DNA of 64,000 bases from Variovorax atrisoli 110B. Its GTDB lineage: Bacteria > Pseudomonadota > Gammaproteobacteria > Burkholderiales > Burkholderiaceae_C. Within the stretch, counting starts at the first letter, position 1. Each line of letters opens with the position of its first letter. Positions 43,327 to 51,852 of this stretch are shown here, piece after piece. Under the pieces are notes generated by a model that was not told the DNA's origin, did no database searches, and saw only the letters and a program-made list of their open reading frames with translations. A program made the position numbers and the translations under genes. The DNA is taken from positions 62,001-126,000 of the forward strand of contig NZ_KB907461.1 in the NCBI RefSeq assembly GCF_000382045.1, given 5' to 3'.

Positions 43327-44079
43327 TCAGAGCATCCAGCGGCCGCCGTCGATCAGCAGCGTCTGGCCGGTGATGAAGCGTGCTTCTTCACTGGCCAGGA
43401 AGCGCACCGCAGCGGCCACGTCCTGGGGCGAACCGACGAAGCCCGCCGGGGTGTCGGCGACGATCCTCTTCAGGACTTCGGGCTTGAGCTTGTCATGTGC
43501 ACGTGTGCGTATGGCACCGGGGCTCACGGCATTCACCGTGACACCGTGCGGGGCGAGCTCGCGTGCCAGCGAGCGCGTGAAACCGATCACGCCCATCTTC
43601 GCGGCGGCGTAGTCGGCAAGGCCCACGTCGCCAGCGAAGGCGGCGTCGGTGCTCATGTTGACGATGCGCCCGAAGCCGCGGGCCTTCATGCCCGGCGCGG
43701 TGCAGCGCGAGGCGCGCATCGTCGTCAGCAACGAGACCTCCAGGACGAACCGCCAGGTGGCCTCTTCGGATTCGGCGAACAGGCTGCCGCGATCGCGCGC
43801 GCTCTGGCCGACGTTGTTGAAGAGGATGTCCACCGGCCCCATGTCTTTCTCGACCTGGCCGAAAAAGGCAGAAACCACTGTGGCGTCGGTGCAGTCCCCT
43901 GTCATACGCAGGCAGCGCGCCGCCATGTCCGGGTGCGCAGCCAATTTCCGGCTGAGCGGTGCGCAGTCGAGGTCCAGTACGGCGACGCGAGCGCCCTTGT
44001 CGAGGAAGTCGAGCGCAGTGGCTGCGCCGATGCCCTGGCCGCCGCCGGTGACGACGGCGATGCGTTGGTCGAAGCCCAT
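43327..44079 (-). CDS. SDR family oxidoreductase
   Basis: A 250-residue classical SDR from MGFDQRIAVVTGGGQGIGAA; GAGG lies about 9 bases upstream. The cofactor motif is TGGGQGIG and the catalytic region NMSTDAAF...DYAAAKMGVIGFTRSL. The catalytic Tyr-x3-Lys is YAAAK. RFITGQTLLIDGG is the standard ending. It lies 10 bp downstream of a second SDR gene; two different SDRs side by side suggest two oxidation or reduction steps. Confidence 0.92.
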   Translation of the reverse strand: MGFDQRIAVVTGGGQGIGAATALDFLDKGARVAVLDLDCAPLSRKLAAHPDMAARCLRMTGDCTDATVVSAFFGQVEKDMGPVDILFNNVGQSARDRGSLFAESEEATWRFVLEVSLLTTMRASRCTAPGMKARGFGRIVNMSTDAAFAGDVGLADYAAAKMGVIGFTRSLARELAPHGVTVNAVSPGAIRTRAHDKLKPEVLKRIVADTPAGFVGSPQDVAAAVRFLASEEARFITGQTLLIDGGRWML

Positions 44080-44089
44080 GCCTGCCGCC

Positions 44090-44851
44090 TCAGTGGAAGG
44101 TGCGGCCGCCATCGACGGCCAGCGCGGTGCCGGTGATGTAGCTGGCGCCGGGACCGCTCAGGTAGAGCACGGCCTCGGCCACTTCCTCCGGCGCTGCCAC
44201 GCGGCCGAGCGCGTAGCGCTGCCGGATCTCCTCGAGTGCGCCCTCTGGATCCTCGCTGCGTTCGTAGCTGCTGCGAAACAGCGGCGTGTCGATGGCGCCG
44301 GGGCACACCGCGTTGACGCGGATGCCGTCGGCCGCCGCCTCGATGGACAGCGCCTTGCCGAACATAATGACGGCCGCCTTCGTCGCGCAGTACGCCGTGC
44401 GGTTCGGCAAAGGCCGCAGCCCCGCGCCGGAAGCGATGTTGACGATGCTGCCGCCTCCGGCCGCGCGAAGGTGCAGCATGGCGGCTCGGCACGTCAGCAT
44501 CGGGCCGGTCAGATTGACAGCCAGCGTGCGGGCCCATTCGTCGTCGCCGGTCTGCTCCAGCGGCTTGAGCGAATCGATACCGGCTGAGTTCACCAGTGCA
44601 TCGAGGCCGCCCAGCCAGTCGACGGCATGGTTCATCGCGGCCATCACGGCCTCCGAGTCGGTGACGTCGCACACCAGTGGCAACGCGGCGTCGCCCAGGG
44701 CTTCGGCGCTGGCCTGCACGCGGGACGCATCATGGTCGAGCAGCACGACCCGGGCGCCCCTTTCCACGGCCAGGCGAGCCACCGCGAGCCCGATGCCGCT
44801 GGCGCCCCCGCTCACGATGAAGCGCCGGGGGGTGGAGGCTGCGGTGTTCAT
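44090..44851 (-). CDS. SDR family oxidoreductase
   Basis: A 253-residue classical SDR from MNTAASTPRRFIVSGGASGI. The cofactor motif is SGGASGIG, Asp in LLDHDASRV suggests NAD preference, and the catalytic region is NIASGAGL...AYCATKAAVIMFGKAL. YITGTALAVDGG closes the protein. It overlaps the deacetylase gene by 4 bp (ATGA), so translation is coupled. The substrate is unknown. Confidence 0.92.
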   Translation of the reverse strand: MNTAASTPRRFIVSGGASGIGLAVARLAVERGARVVLLDHDASRVQASAEALGDAALPLVCDVTDSEAVMAAMNHAVDWLGGLDALVNSAGIDSLKPLEQTGDDEWARTLAVNLTGPMLTCRAAMLHLRAAGGGSIVNIASGAGLRPLPNRTAYCATKAAVIMFGKALSIEAAADGIRVNAVCPGAIDTPLFRSSYERSEDPEGALEEIRQRYALGRVAAPEEVAEAVLYLSGPGASYITGTALAVDGGRTFH

Positions 44852-45681
44852 GCCGGTACGGCCCGGGCGGCCGCCTTCAGGCGCGGGCGCATGTCTTCGG
44901 AGATGCGGTCGCAGCGATCGATCCACACCTGTGAGTGCGCCAGCGCATGCTCGATCAATCCTTCGAGCACCTTCAGCCGGGACGGCTGGCCGATGATCTG
45001 TGGGTGCATGCCGACCATCATCATGCGGTCCTCGGCGTAGAGCATGTCGAACTCGCTCTTCCACGCCTCCAGCGCGGCGGAGGGCGCCTGCAGCGTGCGG
45101 CCAGGCAGCGTGATCGAGTATTGGAAGAAGGGTGCGTCGTCGAGCACCCAGCGAAAGGGCAGTTCCACGATGTCGGTGCGCTCGCCCCCGATCTCCAGCA
45201 GGTAGGGCGAATCGTCGTCGAAGAAGTTCGAGGAATAGTCGAAGCCGTATTCCTTGAGGAGATCGAGCGTGATGCTGCTGAACTCCGCAGCCGGAGAGCG
45301 CCAGCCGCGCGGGCGGGCGCCTGTCAGGCGCGTGAGCGTCTCCATGCCGCGTTCCATCTCCTCGCGCTCTTCTTCCGGGCTGAGGCTGACGATCCAGCGG
45401 TGGCTGTAGCTGTGATGGGCCACCTCATGGCCCCTGTCCACCACCTCGCGTACCAGGTCGGGATGCTTGTCGGCCACCTCGCCGGGGATGAAGAAAGTAG
45501 CGGAAATGCCGTAGCGCGCCAGCAGTGCGAGGATGCGCGGCATGCCCACCTTCCAGCCGTAGGCGCCCTGCGACATCAGGATGGGCCGCTTGGCGTTGGC
45601 CGGATCGCGTCCGGTCCACATGGTCTCGGCGTCGAGATCGAAGGTCAGCATGAGCGGGAAGCCTTTGCTCGTGGTCGGCAT
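44848..45681 (-). CDS. Polysaccharide deacetylase (CE4/NodB, PuuE-like) family hydrolase
   Basis: A 277-residue protein from MPTTSKGFPLML, with AAGGAG eight bases upstream. The NodB motif 1 is TFDLDAET (Asp15/Asp17) and motif 2 is HEVAHHSYSH (metal His90 and His94). WRSPAAEFSS and MMVGMHPQI match motifs 3-5. There is no signal peptide, so polysaccharide is not the likely substrate. Cytoplasmic members such as PuuE are allantoinases or amidohydrolases of small N-compounds, which fits an operon with a polyamine-type importer and an amidase. Confidence 0.87.
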   Translation of the reverse strand: MPTTSKGFPLMLTFDLDAETMWTGRDPANAKRPILMSQGAYGWKVGMPRILALLARYGISATFFIPGEVADKHPDLVREVVDRGHEVAHHSYSHRWIVSLSPEEEREEMERGMETLTRLTGARPRGWRSPAAEFSSITLDLLKEYGFDYSSNFFDDDSPYLLEIGGERTDIVELPFRWVLDDAPFFQYSITLPGRTLQAPSAALEAWKSEFDMLYAEDRMMMVGMHPQIIGQPSRLKVLEGLIEHALAHSQVWIDRCDRISEDMRPRLKAAARAVPA

Positions 45682-45761
45682 CAGAAAACTCCTTGGCGGA
45701 TGTCGAGGTGAACGACGTGAGGATGGGGTGGATCGACGAGGCTGGGAGGTGTCCGGGCGCC

Positions 45762-46553
45762 TCAGACGTGCTTGTGGAAACCGGTCCACCGTTCGGCCAG
45801 CAGCAGCGCGATGCCGGTCGCCACAATCAGCAGGGTGGAGACCGCAGCCACGCTCGGGTCCACTCCTTGTTCGACGGAGGTGAATATCTTCACGGGCAGC
45901 GTGGTCTGGCTCGCCGACAGCAGGAACACCGAGACCGGCACGTTGTCGAGCGAGGTGATGAACGCGAAAAGACCGCCCGCGACGAGACCGGGCTTCACCA
46001 GTGGCAGCGTGACGAGGCGAAAGCTCGTGAGGCCGTCGGCACCCAGCACGCGGGCGGCATCTTCCAGCGACTCGTCGACCGCCGCAAGGCTGCTGAGGCT
46101 GGCGCGCACCACATAGGGCACCGTGATGACCACGTGCGCGATCCAGAGCCCGAAGGGGCTTCCACGCAGGCCGGTCAGCGTGTAGTACTGCAGCAGTGCG
46201 ACGCCCAGCACCACCGATGGCAGGATCAGGGGCGCCATGAACAGTGAGGTGAGCGCCGTGGCACCGGGCAGCATGCGGCGGTGGATCGCATAGGCCGCGA
46301 TGAGCCCCAGGACGAGGGCAGCGGCGGTCGAGGCACCAGCCAGCCACACGCTGGTCCACGCGGCGCTGAGATATTCCGGATCGCGCAGCACCACATCGAA
46401 CCAGTGGAACGTCAGGCCCCTGGGCGGAATCGTGAGGTAGGCGGTCTTGCTGAAGGCCGCGAGCATCACGACCAGCACCGGCACCTGCAGGAACACCACC
46501 ACCGCGATGGCGGCAGCCGCGAGCAGCGGCATCTTCCTGTTCTCGAGGTTCAT
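45762..46553 (-). CDS. Polyamine/Fe-type ABC transporter permease (PotC-like)
   Basis: A 263-residue permease from MNLENRKMPLL with six predicted helices. The EAA loop is DAARVLGADGLTSFRLVTLP. FMAPLILPSVVLGVALLQYY and AFITSLDNVPVSVFLLSAS are typical PotC/YdcV segments. It overlaps the first permease gene by 4 bp. About 80 bp separate it from the deacetylase. Confidence 0.92.
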   Translation of the reverse strand: MNLENRKMPLLAAAAIAVVVFLQVPVLVVMLAAFSKTAYLTIPPRGLTFHWFDVVLRDPEYLSAAWTSVWLAGASTAAALVLGLIAAYAIHRRMLPGATALTSLFMAPLILPSVVLGVALLQYYTLTGLRGSPFGLWIAHVVITVPYVVRASLSSLAAVDESLEDAARVLGADGLTSFRLVTLPLVKPGLVAGGLFAFITSLDNVPVSVFLLSASQTTLPVKIFTSVEQGVDPSVAAVSTLLIVATGIALLLAERWTGFHKHV

Positions 46554-47401
46554 GCATGACCTCCCCAGCGCCTGAGCATGCGGCTCGACAGGCCGATGAC
46601 CACGAGCGTCAGCAAGGTCAGGGTGAATGACATCGCGGCGCCTGCCGGCCAATCGAGAGTCTGCAGGAAGTCGTCGTAGATCAGGGTGGCCATCACCTTG
46701 TAGGTCGGGCCACCCAGCATGCGCGGCGTGACCAGCGCGCTGATGGTCAGGACGAACACCAGGATCGAGCCCGACAGGATGCCGGGCGCGCTCATCGGCA
46801 GCGTGACCGACCAGAACACCCGCAGCCGGCTCGCTGCCAGCGTGTACGCCGCAGCTTGCACGTCCTTGGAGACTGCCTGGATGGCTGGCACCAGCATCAG
46901 CACCATGAAGGGCAGGAAGATGTGCGACATGCCCACGAGCAGGCCGAACAGGTTGAACATCATTTTGATGGGCCGCTCGATCAGGCCCATGTCGATCAGC
47001 AGGTTGTTCACCAGGCCCCGATTGGCCAGCAGGGCGATCCACCCGAAGGAGCGAACCACGAGGTTCAGCAGCATCGGAAAGATGACGAGCATGGTGAGCG
47101 CGAGCCGTATCTTCGGTCCCGCGTTGGCGATGTAGCAGGCCAGCGGATAGCCCATCAGCAGGCAGATCAGCGTCACGCCAAAGCCCAGCACCAGCGTGCG
47201 CACGACGACCTCTCGGTAGTACTCGTCGGTGACGATGCTGGTGTAGTTGGCAAGCGTCCAGCCCGAGGAGATGCCGGTGCCCGGCTCGTACGGATGCAGG
47301 CTCAGCGGCACCATCAGCAGCACTGGCGCGACGAAAACCAGCAGCAGGAGCAGCAGCAGCGGCGACGCCAGCAGCGCGCCGTTCGTCTTGCGCGTCGTCA
47401 T
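46550..47401 (-). CDS. Polyamine/Fe-type ABC transporter permease (PotB-like)
   Basis: A 283-residue permease from MTTRKTNGALLASPL with six predicted helices. The EAA loop region is AAAYTLAASRLRVFWSVTLP. FPMLLNLVVRSFGWIALL and ISALVTPRMLGGPTYKVMA match the PotB/YdcU family. It overlaps both the ATPase gene and the second permease gene by 4 bp. Confidence 0.92.
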   Translation of the reverse strand: MTTRKTNGALLASPLLLLLLLVFVAPVLLMVPLSLHPYEPGTGISSGWTLANYTSIVTDEYYREVVVRTLVLGFGVTLICLLMGYPLACYIANAGPKIRLALTMLVIFPMLLNLVVRSFGWIALLANRGLVNNLLIDMGLIERPIKMMFNLFGLLVGMSHIFLPFMVLMLVPAIQAVSKDVQAAAYTLAASRLRVFWSVTLPMSAPGILSGSILVFVLTISALVTPRMLGGPTYKVMATLIYDDFLQTLDWPAGAAMSFTLTLLTLVVIGLSSRMLRRWGGHA

Positions 47402-48504
47402 GGCTCGGTACGCACTTCCGCGGTCGCGGCGGGCGTCACGTAGACATGTTGCGGGTCGATGCTCACGCGCGTAGGCGCGTCGACCGCCAACCCGGCATGC
47501 GGTCCGTTGGTGGCGGTTTCGGCGAGGAGTTCGATGCCGCCGAAGGAAAGCAGGTATTGCACGCGGGCGCCGATGAAGGAGCGCATGGCGACGCGGACCG
47601 ACAGGGCATGCGCGTGGGATGGAGGCGTTTCGCCGAAGCTGATGTCCTCCTGGCGGATCACGATGTCCACCGGGCTGCCGAGCGCCATGCCGTCCGCGCC
47701 GGACGCCGCGAGCACGGGACCGTCGTCGATCTGCACGCCGGCGCCGCCGGACGGCGTTCGCGCGACCCGGCCCGCGAGGCGATTCGGGCGGCCGATGAAG
47801 CTTGCAACGAAGCCTGTGGCAGGACGGTGGTAGATGGCCTCGGGCGTGTCGAACTGCTGCACGACACCGTGCGCCAGGACGCACACGCGGTCGGACATCG
47901 ACATCGCCTCGCCCTGGTCGTGCGTGACGAACAGCGTCGTGATGCCGACGTCGCGCTGCAGGCGCTTGAGTTCGATCTGCATCTCGTCGCGCAGCGAGGC
48001 ATCGAGATTGGACAGCGGTTCGTCGAAGAGAAGGATGCTCGGCCGCGGCGCGATCGAACGCGCCACCGCCACCCGCTGCTGCTGGCCGCCGGAGAGTTGC
48101 CGCGGCATCCGCGCGCCGAGCGCGGACAGGCGTACATCCGCCAGCGCTTGGTCCACGCGCCGCTTCAGTTCTGGGCCCTGCACGCCCTGGCGTCGCAGGC
48201 CGAAGGCGACGTTCTCGAACACGCTCATGTGCGGGAACAGCGCGTACGACTGGAAGACCAGCCCGATGTTGCGCTTGTTGGTGGGCAGCGCCGTGATGTC
48301 GCGGCCGTCGACCAGGATGCGCCCGCCGGTGGGCTCGATCAGGCCGGCCACCATGCGCAGCACGGTCGTCTTGCCACAGCCCGAGGGACCGAGCAGCGAG
48401 ATGAACTCGCCATCGTGCACGTTGAGGGAGACCGACTTGGCGGCGGTATGGGAGGGAGGGCCCGGGTAGTGTTTCTCGAGTCGATCGAGCGTGAGCGCAG
48501 GCAT
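47398..48504 (-). CDS. Polyamine-type ABC transporter ATP-binding protein (PotA-like)
   Basis: A 368-residue ATPase from MPALTLDRLEKHY; an in-frame ATG at 48558 would overlap the binding-protein gene, and neither start has a strong site. Walker A is LGPSGCGKTT, the signature LSGGQQQRVAVARSI, Walker B ILLFDEPLSNLD. The last about 130 residues form a TOBE regulatory domain (GRPNRLAGRVARTPSGGAGV onwards) that usually senses substrate. It energises the two permeases downstream. Confidence 0.92.
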   Translation of the reverse strand: MPALTLDRLEKHYPGPPSHTAAKSVSLNVHDGEFISLLGPSGCGKTTVLRMVAGLIEPTGGRILVDGRDITALPTNKRNIGLVFQSYALFPHMSVFENVAFGLRRQGVQGPELKRRVDQALADVRLSALGARMPRQLSGGQQQRVAVARSIAPRPSILLFDEPLSNLDASLRDEMQIELKRLQRDVGITTLFVTHDQGEAMSMSDRVCVLAHGVVQQFDTPEAIYHRPATGFVASFIGRPNRLAGRVARTPSGGAGVQIDDGPVLAASGADGMALGSPVDIVIRQEDISFGETPPSHAHALSVRVAMRSFIGARVQYLLSFGGIELLAETATNGPHAGLAVDAPTRVSIDPQHVYVTPAATAEVRTEP

Positions 48505-48547
48505 GTCGGTCGGTCCAGGAGTGGGTGGGCGAGGCGTCGCAAAGGCT

Positions 48548-49573
48548 TCAGCGGGCAACCTCGCGCTGCCAGCGCTTGGTCCAGTCGGGAAGCGACTTGG
48601 CCACGGCCTCCGGGTCGGGCAGCCACAGGTTGTCGAAGGTCTCCTTGTACGGAACGATCCTGGCGGCCTTGTCGCTGAGCTTGACCTGTGTGTTGACCGG
48701 ACCCGCGTACTTGCGTTCGGCGAAGCAGGTCTGTCCTTCCTTGGACAGCACCTCGTCGATGTACTTGAGCGCGAGTGCGGGCGACTTCGCGCCCTTCGGG
48801 ATCACCAGCGCAGGCAGGATGCCCACCGCACCTTCCTTCGGGTAGACGATGGCCAGCGGCAGGCCCTTGTCGATGGCGGAGCCTGCGCGGTCGGGATACC
48901 AGACGGCCGCGGCGATCTCCTGGCGCTCGAAGAGCGAGACGATCTGGTCCGCCTGCGTGTAGAGCGTGACCGAGGACTTCGCGATCGGCTTGACGGCCGC
49001 GAAGCCCGCGTCCATGTTCGCAAGCGTGCCGCCCTTCATGCGATTGAGCGCCATCAGGAACTGCGAGCCCGAGGTGCCGCTGATGTCACCGATGGCGAGT
49101 CGCCCGTCGTACTCCGGCTTGGCGAGATCGGCCCATGAGCTGGGAGGCGTCTTGATCTGCTTGGTGTCGTAGACGATGACGGTCGCACCCGTCATGAACA
49201 CCACGTATTGCCCGTCCTTGTCGAGCGCACGCGGGGAGATCTCGGCGACGTTGGCGAGCTTGCCTTTGTCGATGGTCTCCAGGAGCTTCTCGTTCTTGAG
49301 CTGCGCCGCGAGCGAGTTGTCGATGTAGACCACGTCGAAGTCGGACTTGCCGCCCGTCGCACGGATCGAGGCCGCGAACTGCGACGAGCTGCCAAGCTTG
49401 AGCGAGACCTTCGCGCCGGTTTTCTTTTCGAACGAACTGATGTGGCAGGTCTTGGAGTCTTCGGCGAACGAGCCGCCGAAGATGCCGACCACGAGCTCTT
49501 CGGCGTGTGCCGCACCCGCGAGAACGGTGGCCACGAAGCCGGAGACGACACAACGCGAGAACGTGCTTTTCAT
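48548..49573 (-). CDS. PotD-like ABC transporter substrate-binding protein
   Basis: A 341-residue binding protein. The Sec signal is MKSTFSRCVVSGFVATVLAG with cleavage at AHA-EE. The mature part has VVGIFGGSFAEDSKTCHISS, the opening of the spermidine/putrescine and related class (COG0687), and DFDVVYIDNSLAAQL, PPSSWADLAKPEYDGRLAIG. The ligand may be a polyamine, amino-acid derivative or other cation. It is the first gene of an eight-gene operon and starts 48 bp downstream of the palindrome at 49621-49642. Confidence 0.92.
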   Translation of the reverse strand: MKSTFSRCVVSGFVATVLAGAAHAEELVVGIFGGSFAEDSKTCHISSFEKKTGAKVSLKLGSSSQFAASIRATGGKSDFDVVYIDNSLAAQLKNEKLLETIDKGKLANVAEISPRALDKDGQYVVFMTGATVIVYDTKQIKTPPSSWADLAKPEYDGRLAIGDISGTSGSQFLMALNRMKGGTLANMDAGFAAVKPIAKSSVTLYTQADQIVSLFERQEIAAAVWYPDRAGSAIDKGLPLAIVYPKEGAVGILPALVIPKGAKSPALALKYIDEVLSKEGQTCFAERKYAGPVNTQVKLSDKAARIVPYKETFDNLWLPDPEAVAKSLPDWTKRWQREVAR

Positions 49574-49620
49574 GAAGAGCTCCTGTGAGGCGAGGACCTG
49601 ATGGCCGCGTCGGAATTCAC

Positions 49621-49654
49621 TTTATCTTTCGCGAAAGATAAATGCAAGGCATTT
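49621..49654. promoter_or_regulatory. Perfect 22-bp palindrome plus adjoining dyad (MarR operator candidate)
   Basis: TTTATCTTTCG (49621-49631) is followed directly by its exact complement CGAAAGATAAA (49632-49642): a perfect 22-bp palindrome. A second dyad AAATGC-AAG-GCATTT follows at 49640-49654, sharing three bases. Both are AT-rich within GC-rich DNA and lie between the starts of the PotD-like gene and marR. MarR dimers bind such sites. It probably controls both directions. Confidence 0.8.
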
Positions 49655-49731
49655 AAGATAGGTGCCAACCCGAGCCGTTTCGCTGCACCAGAATGGCGGT
49701 GCGATGGCATCAACCAGGAGAGAAAGACGTC

Positions 49732-50403
49732 ATGCCGCACAAGAAGGAAGCATCGATCCGACGTTCGCCCCAAGCCGATGCGCGGCACCAGCGCGGTGCC
49801 GTGGGAGCTGCCGAAACTGCCTTCGTGGACCAGGAGTCACAGGCAAATGCAGATGCCGACCTGGTGGAGCGGGGCATACGGCAATGGCAACGCGAGCGTC
49901 CTGACATCGACAGCAGCGGCAAGGCCGTGGTTGGCCGCCTGCTCAGGCTGGAGGAAGTGGTGCTGCGCACGCTGAACCAGGTGCTGGAGCCCTTCGGCCT
50001 GAAATACCAGGAGTACGCCGTGCTCGCGACGTTGCGCGTTGCCGGTGCCCCCTACAAGCTCTCGCCCTCCCGCTTGCAAAGCACGCTGCTGTTCACTTCG
50101 GGCGGCTTGTCGAACCTGCTGAAGCGGCTCGAGAAGGAAGGATGGATCAAGCGCTCCATCGATCCGAACGATGGGCGGGGCGTATTGGTCAAGCTCACGG
50201 CCAAGGGAATTCGCTTGGCCGACGAAGCGATGCCACGACATGCGGCCGCAGAATTGCATCTCCTGCGAATGTTCGACGCGTCTCAGCGCGACGCGCTGGC
50301 AACCCTGCTGAGCCGGATGATGACCGAGAATGCGCCGGAGACGGGGCCGATCCTCGGAGGGGGCAACCCGGCCGTTTCGACTGGCGGCCTGTTGCGCGAC
50401 TGA
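49732..50403 (+). CDS. MarR-family transcriptional regulator
   Basis: A 223-residue regulator from MPHKKEASIRRSP, with AGGAGA ten bases upstream; an ATG at 49693 is in frame but less likely. The first about 70 residues are an Ala/Gln/Arg-rich extension not typical of MarR. The winged HTH is LSPSRLQSTLLFTSGGLSNLLKRLEKEGWIKRS with the wing DPNDGRGVLVKLTAKG. It is divergent from the eight-gene importer operon and is its likely repressor through the palindrome at 49621. Confidence 0.9.
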   Translation: MPHKKEASIRRSPQADARHQRGAVGAAETAFVDQESQANADADLVERGIRQWQRERPDIDSSGKAVVGRLLRLEEVVLRTLNQVLEPFGLKYQEYAVLATLRVAGAPYKLSPSRLQSTLLFTSGGLSNLLKRLEKEGWIKRSIDPNDGRGVLVKLTAKGIRLADEAMPRHAAAELHLLRMFDASQRDALATLLSRMMTENAPETGPILGGGNPAVSTGGLLRD

Positions 50404-50599
50404 GGCGATTGCACGGAGAAGAGACGAGGCGTTGTTCGATGCCGCCGATCGCGGACCTTCGTCCTTTTCAGCTCCCTGAGCCCGGCCGTGTTGGGTCTCG
50501 TGACCGCGTTCCCGCCGATGATCTCCAGGGCAGGAACTGCTTTTCGATTTGTCCGCGGCCCTTCGTGGTTTTCCCACGAGGCTGCTACAGTAGCGCGGA

Positions 50600-50643
50600 C
50601 GAGGCCGCGAAGCCTCGACATTGACATGGAGCAGTGAAGCTCC
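50600..50643 (+). promoter_or_regulatory. Tandem hairpins of ANTAR-binding type in the amiC leader
   Basis: Hairpin P1 is CGAGGC-[CGCGAA]-GCCTCG (50600-50617), a 6-bp stem with a hexaloop. Hairpin P2 is GGAGC-[AGTGAA]-GCTCC (50628-50643), a 5-bp stem with a hexaloop having A at position 1 and G at position 4, the ANTAR recognition pattern. P2's 3' arm is part of the terminator's 5' arm (50638-50644), so the two folds exclude each other. Binding of AmiR to P1-P2 would block termination. Structure is seen; protein binding follows from knowledge of ANTAR proteins. Confidence 0.75.
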
Positions 50644-50680
50644 CGGCGGCCGCGATGGCTGCTGGGAGCTTTTTTCTTTT
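50638..50680 (+). terminator. Intrinsic terminator in the amiC leader (attenuator)
   Basis: AGCTCCC (50638-50644) pairs with GGGAGCT (50664-50670), and the inner bases continue pairing to a 14-bp stem with two G-U pairs and a 5-nt loop at 50652-50656. A U-rich tract follows (TTTTTCTTTT, 50671-50680). The amiC ribosome site GGAG lies at once after it, so the terminator is inside the transcription unit, not at its end. It also lies about 235 bp past the marR stop. Confidence 0.85.
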
Positions 50681-50691
50681 GGAGTTCGGAA

Positions 50692-51837
50692 ATGACCAGA
50701 TCCACAGCGCAGCCTTGGCGTGTCGGAGTGCTCTTCTCTTCCACGGGCGTCACCGCGGCGGTGGAGCGAACCCAGCAGGCCGCCACCCTGCTGGCGATCG
50801 AGGAAGTGAACGCGGCGGGCGGGGTCCTCGGCAGGCCGGTCGAGCCGCTGGTCCACGATCCGGCCTCACGCCCTCCGCGATACCGCGAGCTGGCCAAGCA
50901 GCTGTGCGACGAAGCGGGCGTGCCGGTGATATTCGGCTGCTACATGTCGAGCACACGAAAGGCGGTGCTTCCCGTGGTCGAGGCTCACCGCGCGCTGCTG
51001 TTCTACCCGACGCTGTATGAAGGCTTCGAGTACTCGCCGAACTGCGTCTACACCGGCGCTGCACCGAATCAGAACTCGGTCCAGCTGGTGCGCTACATGG
51101 CTAGCCACTTCGGCAAGAGACTGTTCCTGATCGGTTCGGACTACGTGTATCCCTACGAGTCCAACCGGATCATCGCGGACTTGTTCAGGCAAGCCGGCGG
51201 TGAGGTGCTCGACGAGATGTACATCCCGCTGCGGGTGGCGGACATCGATATGGCCAAGGTCATCCGGCGGATCGAGGCTGCGAAGCCCGACGTCGTCTAT
51301 TCGACGGTCGTGGGCGATGGCATTGCGCGCTTCTACGAGGCCTACCGTGCTGCGGGCTTCGACCCGAATACGCATCCGATCGCCAGTCAGTCGACCCAGG
51401 AGGCGGAGATCGCCCAGATGTCGCCACGGGCTGCCGCGGGCAGCATCACGGCGGCGCCGTATTTCTCGACACTGCAGACACCGGAGAACCTTAAGTTCGT
51501 CGCGGCCTGGCGCAAGCGCTTTGGCACAGGTTTGCCGATCACCGCGTGCGCCGAGTCGGCCTACTTCCAGGTGATGCTCTACGCGCAGACCCTGGAGCGC
51601 GCGGGCAGTGATCGGCTTGAAGCGATGCTGCCCCACCTGCACGAACATGAATTTGATGCGCCTCAGGGGAAGGTGCGGATCGACCAGGAAAACCACCATA
51701 CCTATCTGTGGCCGCGCGTCGCGCGCGTGGATGCACAAGGGGTGTTCCAGGTCGTTGACGACCCCGGTCTGCGGGTCAAACCCGACCCGTACATGTACGA
51801 GAGTCGCTTCGACCCGCTGGCGGGGCGCCCGGCGTGA
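50692..51837 (+). CDS. amiC: AmiC-type cytoplasmic amide-sensing regulator
   Basis: A 381-residue periplasmic-binding-protein-fold protein without a signal peptide: MTRSTAQPWRVGVLFSSTGV goes straight into the fold. GCYMSSTRKAVLPVVE, YPTLYEGFEYSPN, GAAPNQNS and FIGSDYVYP-like LIGSDYVYPYESN match Pseudomonas AmiC closely, as do GKVRIDQENHHTYLW and the KPDPYMYESRFD end. AmiC holds AmiR inactive and releases it when short amides bind. It is preceded by a conditional terminator and followed 15 bp later by amiR, so the regulator pair probably drives its own expression. Confidence 0.93.
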   Translation: MTRSTAQPWRVGVLFSSTGVTAAVERTQQAATLLAIEEVNAAGGVLGRPVEPLVHDPASRPPRYRELAKQLCDEAGVPVIFGCYMSSTRKAVLPVVEAHRALLFYPTLYEGFEYSPNCVYTGAAPNQNSVQLVRYMASHFGKRLFLIGSDYVYPYESNRIIADLFRQAGGEVLDEMYIPLRVADIDMAKVIRRIEAAKPDVVYSTVVGDGIARFYEAYRAAGFDPNTHPIASQSTQEAEIAQMSPRAAAGSITAAPYFSTLQTPENLKFVAAWRKRFGTGLPITACAESAYFQVMLYAQTLERAGSDRLEAMLPHLHEHEFDAPQGKVRIDQENHHTYLWPRVARVDAQGVFQVVDDPGLRVKPDPYMYESRFDPLAGRPA

Positions 51838-51852
51838 AGGAGGCAGGGCGCC

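Noticed and set aside
50525-50545. Possible sigma-54 promoter (GG...GC) before the amiC leader
   Set aside because: The GG and GC are 9 bp apart rather than 10, and the flanking bases do not fit the consensus.
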